Assembly (NCBI GenBank): GCA_003142035.1
Contig: PLOF01000043.1
Coordinates: forward strand, 129,529-166,974
DNA: 37,446 bases
Reading direction: 5' to 3'
From: Candidatus Dormiibacterota bacterium
GTDB lineage: Bacteria; Chloroflexota; Dormibacteria; Aeolococcales; Aeolococcaceae
The notes under the pieces are model-generated. The model had not been told where the DNA came from and searched no databases. It saw nothing but the letters and a program-made list of their open reading frames with translations. Below, piece after piece: positions 16,972 through 23,755 of this stretch (position 1 is the first letter of the stretch; every line of letters starts with the position of its first letter). The translations under genes were made by a program, and so were the position numbers.

Positions 16972-18056
16972 ATGAAGCCCTGGAAGTAGGTCGCGTTGTC
17001 GGGGAGCACCCGGTGGTCGACCTGATCCCAGCCGCCCCAGTTCATCTCCGAGATCTCGAAGTCACCCGCGGGTACGACGGCGACGCCGCCCACCCCGAGG
17101 TTCGGTCCCACCACCTCCACGTAGGCGACGTGCCCATACCAGGCGTTGGCCCCGCCCTCGCCCTGGTCCCAGATGGCGACCGCGCCGACCTCGGGGACCG
17201 AGCCCTCCGCGTACCCCATCTTGGAGGCGTTGTAGTACCAGGCGTTGGCGTTGCCGCCCCATGGGATGCAGCGTCGCGTGGCCACGTACCAGGTGCAGTC
17301 GCCGTAGGCGAAGCTGTTGGAGCAGCTGGTGCTGCTCGGCACGGCCGCCGTCCCGCCCAGCTCGTTGTCGATCTCGTCGATCTGCTCGGCGAGCTGCTCT
17401 GACGGTCCGGAGAACTGCTGGAGGACCTGGTCTCGCTGGTAGACGATGGTCAGCAGCTGGTTGGATTGGGTCGACAGCTGGCCCTCGAGCGCTGAGGCCT
17501 GGGCAAAGTCGCTCTGGAGCTGACCCTGCTTGGTCAACAGATCGGCCTGATCGTGGCCGAGTGTGGTCTCCAGCCCCTGGATCTGGGCGGTGACGGTGGA
17601 TGCTCCGGAGAGGCTGTCCATCGCCGCGGTGAAGTCCTTGGCGTTGAGCACCGCGGTCATCACCGTGTCGCCGGAGACGCTCTCGTAGGTGGCTCGGGTG
17701 AGCGTCGACAGGGCGCCGCGCGCCGCGGCCTCCTGCGCCTGGTCGGCGGTGATCTGTCCCTGCAGGGTGGCGAGCTCGGAGTTGAGCATGGCGAGCTGGG
17801 CCCGCTCTGAGTTCAGCGCAGTCGTGGCTTGATTGAAGGAGTCCTCGGCATTGTTGAGGGCCCCGGTGGCGGAGCTCTGCTGGGAGCTGATCGCGGCGAG
17901 CTGCTGGAGGAGCTGCGCGCGCTCCGCCTCGAGCTGGGCTGTGGTGTCGGCACGGACAGGGGTGGCGCCGGTGGATAGGCTGACGCCGACCACCAGGACC
18001 GCCATCACGGCAGGGACCACCCTCCGGATTGCCCGCAATATGTTCTCCCCTGTCAT
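16956..18056 (-). CDS. Secreted coiled-coil CHAP-domain peptidoglycan hydrolase (PcsB/CwlO-like layout)
   Basis: A 366-residue protein with a signal peptide (VVPAVMAVLVVGVSLSTGATPVRA, cleavage about residue 36), a long coiled coil (about 37-235, rich in Ala, Gln, Leu, Ser) and a C-terminal CHAP amidase/endopeptidase domain. The likely catalytic Cys is in YGDCTWYVA, the His in WYGHVAYVE and a polar partner in EMNWGG. Streptococcal PcsB has the same order and is activated by FtsEX at division; that link is inference here. The ATG at 18056 has no spaced Shine-Dalgarno, whereas GGGGAG lies six bases before TTG at 18038, which could be the true start. It interrupts the alr-thiL gene order. Confidence 0.88.
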   Translation of the reverse strand: MTGENILRAIRRVVPAVMAVLVVGVSLSTGATPVRADTTAQLEAERAQLLQQLAAISSQQSSATGALNNAEDSFNQATTALNSERAQLAMLNSELATLQGQITADQAQEAAARGALSTLTRATYESVSGDTVMTAVLNAKDFTAAMDSLSGASTVTAQIQGLETTLGHDQADLLTKQGQLQSDFAQASALEGQLSTQSNQLLTIVYQRDQVLQQFSGPSEQLAEQIDEIDNELGGTAAVPSSTSCSNSFAYGDCTWYVATRRCIPWGGNANAWYYNASKMGYAEGSVPEVGAVAIWDQGEGGANAWYGHVAYVEVVGPNLGVGGVAVVPAGDFEISEMNWGGWDQVDHRVLPDNATYFQGFIYGPG

Positions 18057-18111
18057 CTCCCCGGGCGCGCGCCCCCTTCCGGGGCCGGAGCGCGAGGACC
18101 AAACTCGCGGG

Positions 18112-18141
18112 ACTCTAAGGGGCGGGTACCGTCGAGGTCAA
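18112..18141 (-). promoter_or_regulatory. Sigma-70-type promoter of the CHAP gene
   Basis: Read on the minus strand: TTGACC (18141-18136), 18 bases, TAGAGT (18117-18112). This is a good -35/-10 pair about 50 bases before the CHAP gene start. Two copies of GTACCGT (18126-18132 and 18154-18160) lie 28 bases apart around the -35 box and may be an operator. Confidence 0.65.
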
Positions 18142-18225
18142 CCCTACATGACAGTACCGTTATCATGAAATGTGAGTTTTCGAGCCGGGCGGCCGGTAAC
18201 GTGGAGGCTGGCGGGGCTGGCTGGC

Positions 18226-18231
18226 TAGAGT
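18226..18231 (+). promoter_or_regulatory. -10 box placed for leaderless thiL transcript
   Basis: TAGAGT ends seven bases before the thiL ATG (18239). The expected transcription start falls on or next to the start codon, and no spaced Shine-Dalgarno is present. Confidence 0.5.
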
Positions 18232-18238
18232 CCGGTGG

Positions 18239-19342
18239 ATGGATGACGCATCCCCGCCGCCCGGGCACGGCTTCGACACCGGGGGCCTCACCGTCCAGGA
18301 GGTCGGCGAGACGGAGCTGCTCCGGCGGCTCACGGCGGTCGCCCGGCGGCACGGCGACGGTGACCGGCTGGTGGTGGCGAGCGGTGACGACGCCGCCGTG
18401 TGGCGCCCTCCCGGCGGGGCCGGGATCGTCATCAGCCAGGACGCCATCGTTGAGGGCGAGGACTTCCTGCGCAGTTGGATCGACCCCGAGGCGCTGGGCA
18501 GGCGCGCCCTGGCGGTCGCCCTCTCCGACCTGGCGGCGATGGGGGCCCGCCCCGCTCTCTGCCTGGTGACGCTCTGCGCCCCGGGGACCAGCCGGATCGA
18601 CGACCTGCTCGCCATCCAGGAGGGCATCGGTGCCGCCGCCTCCGAGGCGGGGTGCCGGGTGGCCGGGGGCGACGTCAGCGCCATCGCTGGGCCGCTCGTG
18701 ATCGATGTCGTGGTGGTCGGGACGCTGGATCCCGGACGGGCTCTCCGCCGCGACCGCGGCCGGCCCGGCGATCTGCTCGTGGTCACCGGGTGCCTGGGGG
18801 GTGCGGCTGCCGGTCTGCGCCTGCTCTTGGAGGGCCGGCGAGAGCCCGTCCCCGCGCCCCATGGGCGCGCCCACCCGCCGGCAGAGGTCCTTGCCGCCGC
18901 CGACGCGGAGGCGCGCTGGCTGGGGCGCCAGCTCCGGCCCCGAGCCCGGCTCGCGGAGGGGCAGGCCCTGGTCCGGCTCGGTGTCGCCTGTGCCGGCGAC
19001 CTGAGCGATGGGCTCATCGTCGACGTTGGCCGGATCACCGACGCCTCGGGCTGCGCCGCGGAGATCTGGCTGGAGAGCGTCCCCGCCGAACCGGGCATCC
19101 ACACCCTCCTCGGCGCGGCGTGGGTGGACGCGGCCCTCGGCGGGGGAGAGGACTTCGAACTGGTGGCGGCGGTTGCTGCCGAGCGGCTGGACGGGCTGCT
19201 CGCCCGCTGGCCCGGCGGCCTGGCACCGCTGCACGTCGTCGGCCGGCTCACCGCCGGCTCCGGCCTCCGCCTCCTCGACCGCCGGGATGGGCAGGATGTC
19301 CCACTGCCGCCGGTGGCCTCCCGGCACTTCCGGCAGCCATGA
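18239..19342 (+). CDS. thiL: Thiamine-monophosphate kinase
   Basis: A 367-residue enzyme that phosphorylates thiamine monophosphate to thiamine pyrophosphate. It carries GETELLRRL, SGDDAAVW, a metal-binding ALSDLAAMGARP, GGDVSAIAGP, CAGDLSDGLIVDVGRI and GGGEDFELVAAV, the characteristic ATP and Mg2+ sites. The usual length is about 320-330; the first 22 residues are extra and rich in Pro and Gly. The ATG overlaps the tsaE ATG region only at the far end (ATGA with tsaE). Its -10 box directly before the start suggests leaderless translation. In B. subtilis thiL also opens the tsaE-tsaB-rimI-tsaD cluster. Confidence 0.94.
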   Translation: MDDASPPPGHGFDTGGLTVQEVGETELLRRLTAVARRHGDGDRLVVASGDDAAVWRPPGGAGIVISQDAIVEGEDFLRSWIDPEALGRRALAVALSDLAAMGARPALCLVTLCAPGTSRIDDLLAIQEGIGAAASEAGCRVAGGDVSAIAGPLVIDVVVVGTLDPGRALRRDRGRPGDLLVVTGCLGGAAAGLRLLLEGRREPVPAPHGRAHPPAEVLAAADAEARWLGRQLRPRARLAEGQALVRLGVACAGDLSDGLIVDVGRITDASGCAAEIWLESVPAEPGIHTLLGAAWVDAALGGGEDFELVAAVAAERLDGLLARWPGGLAPLHVVGRLTAGSGLRLLDRRDGQDVPLPPVASRHFRQP

Positions 19343-19818
19343 ACGGCGCCGCTCTCGCGCTCACCACCGATGGGGTGCCCGGCACCGAGGCGGTGGCTGC
19401 GCGCCTGGCTGCCGCCCTGCGCGCCGGCGACCTCATCGCTCTGAACGGGCCGCTCGGAGCCGGCAAGACGGCCTTTGTCCGCGGGCTCGCCTTCGGCCTC
19501 GGGCTGGATCCCCGCGTGGTGAAGAGCCCCACCTTTGTGCTTCACCACGTCTACGGGTCACCCCCCCGGCTCCACCACCTCGATCTCTACCGGCTCGGGC
19601 CGGGTGCCGGCATCCGCCTTCTGGACCTGGACGGCCTTCTCGAGAGCGCCCCGGCGGCGGTGGAGTGGGCCGGCTACGCCGACCTCCGGCCGTGGCGGCC
19701 GCTGCGCCTTGATCTCGAGATCGCCGGTGACCAGCTGCGCCACATCGAGGCGCGAGATCCCGGCGACGCCCCCCCTCGCCTGGTGGCCGCCTGGCGCGCC
19801 GCGGTGGCCGGCACGTGA
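19339..19818 (+). CDS. tsaE: tRNA threonylcarbamoyladenosine biosynthesis ATPase TsaE
   Basis: A 159-residue P-loop ATPase that works with TsaB and TsaD to install t6A at position 37 of ANN-decoding tRNAs. Walker A is GPLGAGKTAF (residues 37-46). KSPTFVLHHVYGSPPRLHHLDLYRL and the AAVEWAGYADLRP segment are typical of the family. The ATG overlaps the thiL stop (ATGA), which fixes the start. A 76-base gap with no visible signal separates it from tsaB. Confidence 0.95.
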   Translation: MNGAALALTTDGVPGTEAVAARLAAALRAGDLIALNGPLGAGKTAFVRGLAFGLGLDPRVVKSPTFVLHHVYGSPPRLHHLDLYRLGPGAGIRLLDLDGLLESAPAAVEWAGYADLRPWRPLRLDLEIAGDQLRHIEARDPGDAPPRLVAAWRAAVAGT

Positions 19819-19894
19819 CCCGCGCCGCGCGCTCCCTCGTCAGGGACCGCCTTCCGCGCCCTGCCACCGTGACCCCCGCCGCGCCGGCGCCGCG

Positions 19895-20476
19895 ATGAGC
19901 GTCCTCGCCATCGACACCGCCTCCCGGCACCGCCTGGTGGTGCTGCGCGCCGGCCGCGGCGGCGAGCTGGTCGCCGCCCGTCAAGGTGGCGGAGGTGCCG
20001 CCCTGCCGTGGCTGGACCGCTCCCTGGTCGAGCTTGGTGTCTCCGGTCTGGAGGCCGTGGTGGTGGTCACCGGCCCCGGCTCCTACACCGGCCTGCGGTC
20101 GGGGATCGCGGTCGCCCTGGGCGTGGCTCACGCGCTCGACCTCCCCCTCCACGGGGTGAGCAGCCTCGAGGTGGTGGCGAGGTCGGCGCCGGACGGCGAG
20201 ACCGAGACCTTGGCCCTCGTCGATGCGGGCCGGGGCGGGGCTTATGCCGGCCGATTCCTCCGGCGTGAAGGCATCCTGGAGATGAGCGGAGAGGCGCGCC
20301 GCGTCGACCTCTCATCGATGGCCTTCGTGGCGCCTCCGCCGGTCACCCTGGACGCCCTCGACCTCCCCGGCATCCGGCCGGGCGACCCGGTGCGGGCGCT
20401 TGCCGCGGCGATCCCCGCGGCCCTTGCTCGGTCGCCGCTCGGGCTTGCCGGACTGGCCGCCACCTATCTGGACTGA
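19895..20476 (+). CDS. tsaB: tRNA threonylcarbamoyladenosine biosynthesis protein TsaB
   Basis: A 193-residue ASKHA-fold partner of TsaD. It begins MSVLAIDTASRHRLVVL, and VVTGPGSYTGLRSGIAVALGVAHALDLPLHGVSSLEVVA is the family signature. ALVDAGRGGAYAGRF follows. TsaB is a non-catalytic scaffold of the t6A complex. The C-terminal half is shorter than in E. coli (231 residues). The same frame is open far upstream because of high GC, but homology starts at this ATG. Confidence 0.93.
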   Translation: MSVLAIDTASRHRLVVLRAGRGGELVAARQGGGGAALPWLDRSLVELGVSGLEAVVVVTGPGSYTGLRSGIAVALGVAHALDLPLHGVSSLEVVARSAPDGETETLALVDAGRGGAYAGRFLRREGILEMSGEARRVDLSSMAFVAPPPVTLDALDLPGIRPGDPVRALAAAIPAALARSPLGLAGLAATYLD

Positions 20477-20533
20477 CCGCGCCGGAGCGAGCACGGGACC
20501 CGGCTGTGACAGATGTTGATCGGGGCCCTCGCG

Positions 20534-20539
20534 TATCAT
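20534..20539 (+). promoter_or_regulatory. -10 box placed for leaderless rimI transcript
   Basis: TATCAT ends eight bases before the ATG at 20548 and no Shine-Dalgarno is visible. This supports an internal promoter with a leaderless transcript. Confidence 0.45.
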
Positions 20540-20547
20540 CGACGGCG

Positions 20548-21108
20548 ATGAAGGTCGCGCCGCACCTCCTCATCGAGCGGATGCGCAGTGGTGACATCCC
20601 CGCAATCCAGGCGATAGAGCGTGAGATCTTCCTCTCGCCCTGGCCCCGGAATGCGTACGCGTCCGAGCTCTCGCAGAACCAACAGGCCCACTACTTCGTG
20701 CTCCGCGACGGTGGCCGGGGGGACATCATCGGCTACGGCGGGCTCTGGAAGGTCTCCGACGAGGCCCACATCACCACCATCGGCGTGCGCGCCGAGAGCC
20801 AGCACCAGGGGCTTGGCACCGGGATGTTCGCGGCGCTGGTCCAGCGCAGCTACGAGCTCGGCGCGCGCTGGATCACCCTGGAGGTCAGGGTGACCAACGG
20901 GCACGCCATCCGGCTCTACGAGCGCTTCGGCTTCAAGGCGATCGGGCGCCGGCGCGGCTACTACACCGACAACGGCGAGGACGCGGTCGTGATGTGGAGC
21001 GACTCGCTCCACGCGCCGTCCTTCAAGCGCCGGTTCGTCGACATCCTCCAGGGCATCGACATCGTGGGCATGGGGCCCCCGCCCCCCTCTGAATACCCGC
21101 ACCGGTGA
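20548..21108 (+). CDS. rimI: Ribosomal protein S18 alanine N-acetyltransferase-like GNAT (RimI)
   Basis: A 186-residue GNAT acetyltransferase. LLIERMRSGDIPAIQAIEREIF and SPWPRNAYASEL are RimI-like. ITTIGVRAESQHQGLGTGMFAALV holds the acetyl-CoA loop (QHQGLG), and LEVRVTNGHAIRLYERFGFKAIGRRRGYYTDNGEDAVVMW is the closing signature. RimI acetylates ribosomal protein S18 in E. coli and is regularly encoded between tsaB and tsaD. About 35 residues beyond the usual end are present (FKRRFVDILQGIDIVGMG). A GTG at 20506 would add 14 residues; I prefer the ATG because it fits the -10 spacing and the family start. Confidence 0.88.
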   Translation: MKVAPHLLIERMRSGDIPAIQAIEREIFLSPWPRNAYASELSQNQQAHYFVLRDGGRGDIIGYGGLWKVSDEAHITTIGVRAESQHQGLGTGMFAALVQRSYELGARWITLEVRVTNGHAIRLYERFGFKAIGRRRGYYTDNGEDAVVMWSDSLHAPSFKRRFVDILQGIDIVGMGPPPPSEYPHR

Positions 21109-21145
21109 GCGCGGGCCGCATCGGTGTGATCGGGGGCTCGCACGC

Positions 21146-22162
21146 GTGAACCTCCTGGCCATAGAAAGCTCGTGCGACGAGACGGCGGCCGCGGTGGTGC
21201 GCGACGGTCGGGAGATCCTCTCCAGCCATGTGTCGTCCCAGATCGCCCTGCATACCCCCTACGGCGGCGTCGTCCCCGAGCTGGCGGCGCGTGCCCACCT
21301 GGAGATGCTCGCGCCCGTGGTCGATGCCGCGCTCGCCGGGGTCGAGGGCGGCTGGGAGGCGGTCGACGCGATCGCCGTCACCCGCGGCCCGGGCCTGGCC
21401 GGCTGCCTGGTCGTCGGTGCCGCCTATGCGCAGGCCGCGGCCCGGGCCCGCGGCCTCCCCATCACCGGGGTCTCCCACCTGGCCGGCCACGTCTATTCGG
21501 CCTGGCTGGCGGACGCGGAGCTGGAGCCGCCCTTCGTCGCGCTGGTGGTGAGCGGCGGCCACACCGACACCATCGAGCTTTCCCGGCACGGCGAGGCCCG
21601 CCGCCTGGCGAGCACCCGAGACGACGCCGTCGGCGAGGCCTTCGACAAGGTCGCCCGGATGCTCGGGCTTCCCTATCCGGGTGGGCCGGTGGTGGAACGG
21701 GCCGCTCTCACCGGGGACCCCCGCGCCTTTCGTCTTCCGCGCACCCGGCTGGAGGGCGCCTTCTCCTTCAGCGGGCTGAAGACGGCGGTGCGCTATGCCA
21801 TCCGCGACCTGCCCGTGGATGAGGTGGACGAGCACGGCATCCCCCGCCGTGCCGAGGTCCGCGACTCGCTGGCGGCCGCCTTCCAGGAGGCCGCCGTCAC
21901 CCAGCTGGTGGACGGCCTGGAGGCGGCGGTGGAAGAGACCGGGGCGACCTCCGTCGCGGTGGTGGGCGGGGTCGCCGCCAACCGGGCGCTGGCCGGGCGG
22001 GTGGCTCGCCGCTTCGCCGGGCTCCACGTCACGGTCCCGCCGCTCCGCCTCTGCACCGACAACGCCGCCATGATCGGCGCCGCCGGCTGGCACCGCTTGG
22101 CCGTGCATGGGCCCGACACCGACGGCTTCGACGTCGACCCCTCCCTGGCCGAGTTCGCCTGA
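21146..22162 (+). CDS. tsaD: tRNA N6-adenosine threonylcarbamoyltransferase TsaD
   Basis: A 338-residue catalytic subunit of t6A synthesis that transfers threonylcarbamoyl from its AMP adduct to A37. It opens LLAIESSCDETAAAVV, with VSSQIALHTPYGGVVPELAARAH next. The metal-binding His pair is in SHLAGHVYS (His111, His115). VALVVSGGHTDTI, DDAVGEAFDKVARMLGLPYPGGP and the late VVGGVAANRAL and CTDNAAMIGAAG motifs complete the site. The start is GTG. It ends the thiL-tsaE-tsaB-rimI-tsaD run; the iron-regulated operon follows after 150 bases. Confidence 0.97.
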   Translation: MNLLAIESSCDETAAAVVRDGREILSSHVSSQIALHTPYGGVVPELAARAHLEMLAPVVDAALAGVEGGWEAVDAIAVTRGPGLAGCLVVGAAYAQAAARARGLPITGVSHLAGHVYSAWLADAELEPPFVALVVSGGHTDTIELSRHGEARRLASTRDDAVGEAFDKVARMLGLPYPGGPVVERAALTGDPRAFRLPRTRLEGAFSFSGLKTAVRYAIRDLPVDEVDEHGIPRRAEVRDSLAAAFQEAAVTQLVDGLEAAVEETGATSVAVVGGVAANRALAGRVARRFAGLHVTVPPLRLCTDNAAMIGAAGWHRLAVHGPDTDGFDVDPSLAEFA

Positions 22163-22224
22163 TTCGCGCGCGGGGTCGAATGGAACCGTGGAGCGGCGCG
22201 GACGATCTGAGCGGCCCCGGTCGA

Positions 22225-22243
22225 TTAGCCTAGGCTAAGCTAA
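22225..22243 (+). promoter_or_regulatory. IdeR/DtxR-type iron box upstream of the iron uptake operon
   Basis: TTAGCCTAGGCTAAGCTAA matches 16 of 19 positions of the IdeR/DtxR consensus (TTAGGTTAGGCTAACCTAA) and contains a perfect 14-base palindrome. It lies 70 bases before the lipoprotein gene that opens the operon. In other high-GC bacteria Fe2+-loaded IdeR/DtxR blocks transcription at such sites, so this operon is probably induced when iron is low. The regulator gene is not in this window. Confidence 0.8.
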
Positions 22244-22312
22244 CTGTTGCCCTCCGAGCCGGGGAGCGCGGGCCCCGACCGGCGGTGATCGCCCCACGCA
22301 GCCGGTTGGGAG

Positions 22313-22699
22313 ATGCGAGCCCGCATGCGGACAACTTACCTGCGCCTTCCTCTCAGGGGCTGGGGCGTGATGCTGGTGGCCGCCCTGGCGGTTGCCGTCG
22401 CGGGGTGCGGATCCTCGACGCCGGCGCCCACCCCCTCGATCGCGAGCACATGCCAGGCGGTGAGCGCCGTGCTGAGCGACGGCCCGGACCCGAGTGCCGA
22501 CCCGGTCGGCTACGCGGAAGCGCAGGTCCTCCCGCTCCGGCATATCCAGACCGCCGACCGTGACCTCCAGCGTGCCATTGGCGATCTGGCCTCTGCCTAC
22601 CTGCAGTACTACACGACGGGCGGCAACAGCGCGGCGCGGCAGGCGGTCAGCCAGGCCGGCAAGGACGTCGACGCGATCTGTCCTGGTGCGACGTCGTGA
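22313..22699 (+). CDS. Small lipoprotein of the iron uptake operon, function unknown
   Basis: A 128-residue protein with a lipoprotein signal peptide: basic start, hydrophobic GVMLVAALAVAVAGC with the lipobox AVAGC, then a Ser/Pro linker (GSSTPAPTPS). The mature part of about 90 residues is mainly helical (ASTCQAVSAVLSDGPDPS, TADRDLQRAIGDLASAYLQYY, AARQAVSQAGKDVDAIC) with two Cys that may pair. I do not recognise a family. Its TGA overlaps the GTG of the binding-protein gene (GTGA), and the iron box lies just upstream, so it is probably an accessory of iron uptake at the outer membrane face. ATG at 22325 is an alternative start. Confidence 0.75.
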   Translation: MRARMRTTYLRLPLRGWGVMLVAALAVAVAGCGSSTPAPTPSIASTCQAVSAVLSDGPDPSADPVGYAEAQVLPLRHIQTADRDLQRAIGDLASAYLQYYTTGGNSAARQAVSQAGKDVDAICPGATS

Positions 22700-23730
22700 G
22701 GCCCCGCTTCTCCGCCCCCGCCCGCCGGGGCGCCATCGTGATCGTGGTGATGGCGGCCGGTTGGCTGCTCTCGGCCTGCGGCGGCTCCCCCGGGCAGTCG
22801 ATCACGCTCTACAACGGGCAGCACGTGCAGACCACCGACTCGCTGGTCAGCGCCTTCGAGAAGGCGACCGGGATCACGGTCAACGTCCGCAGCGACGACG
22901 AGGACACCCTGGCCGACGAGATCGTCTCCGAGGGATCGCGCTCACCGGCCGACGTCATCTACACCGAGAACTCGCCGGCTCTCGAGTACCTCCAGGGCGA
23001 GGGGCTCCTCGCGCCGGTCGAGCCCTCGACCCTCACCGGCACGCCGAGCCGGTACAACTCGCCGGCGGGCGACTGGGTGGGGGTCTCGGCCAGGGTCAGC
23101 GTCCTCATCTACAATCCGTCGCTGATCTCGGAGAGTCAGCTGCCCACCTCCATCCTTCAACTTGCCGATTCCCGCTACCAGGGAGAGCTGGCCCTCGCCC
23201 CGGGCGAGACCGACTTCCAGCCCGTCGTCACGTCGGTGGCGCGCACCTATGGGTCGGCGGAGGCGCTCAGCTGGTTGGAGGGGCTGAAGGCCAATGCCGG
23301 CAGCCACATCTACCCGGACAACGAGACCATCGCCGACGAGGTCAACCGGGGAGTGGTCGCCTTCGGCATCGTCAACCAGTACTACTGGTACCGGATGGGC
23401 TCCGAGCTCGGCGCCGCCAACGTGCACTCCAAGATCGCGTACCTCGCCCCGCATGACCCGGGGTATGTACTGGACGTCTCCGGCGCCGCCGTGCTGAGAT
23501 CGAGCATCCACCAGGCGGCGGCCCAGAAGTTCCTCGCCTTCCTCGTCTCCAAGCAGGGCCAGGAGACCATCGCCCAGTCGGCGAGCTACGAGTACCCGAT
23601 CGCCTCGGGGGTCACGACCGCGCGGCCGGAGACGCCGCTGGCGGAGCTCCAGCCCAACTCCATCACCATCCCCGAGCTGGGCGACGGGTCGACCGCCATC
23701 GCGCTCATGCAGCAGGCCGGTCTGCTGTGA
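22696..23730 (+). CDS. Fe(3+) ABC transporter substrate-binding lipoprotein (FbpA-like)
   Basis: A 344-residue periplasmic-type binding protein of the ferric iron family. Signal peptide and lipobox LLSAC (Cys28) anchor it to the membrane. ITLYNGQHVQTTDSLVSAFEKATGITVNVRSDDEDTLADEI is the typical N-terminal lobe, with the SPADVIYTENSPALEYL hinge. The NQYYWYR segment (Tyr229-Tyr230) matches the tyrosine pair that binds Fe3+ in FbpA/FutA proteins. The start GTG overlaps the upstream lipoprotein stop, and permease and ATPase genes follow. Iron as substrate is supported by the Tyr pair and the iron box. Confidence 0.92.
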   Translation: MRPRFSAPARRGAIVIVVMAAGWLLSACGGSPGQSITLYNGQHVQTTDSLVSAFEKATGITVNVRSDDEDTLADEIVSEGSRSPADVIYTENSPALEYLQGEGLLAPVEPSTLTGTPSRYNSPAGDWVGVSARVSVLIYNPSLISESQLPTSILQLADSRYQGELALAPGETDFQPVVTSVARTYGSAEALSWLEGLKANAGSHIYPDNETIADEVNRGVVAFGIVNQYYWYRMGSELGAANVHSKIAYLAPHDPGYVLDVSGAAVLRSSIHQAAAQKFLAFLVSKQGQETIAQSASYEYPIASGVTTARPETPLAELQPNSITIPELGDGSTAIALMQQAGLL

Positions 23731-23755
23731 GCCTGCCGGTCCGGTCGCGGGCGGA

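Noticed and set aside
18057-18238. TPP riboswitch before thiL
   Set aside because: No conserved thi-box (CUGAGA) and the -10 box next to the ATG leaves no leader RNA.
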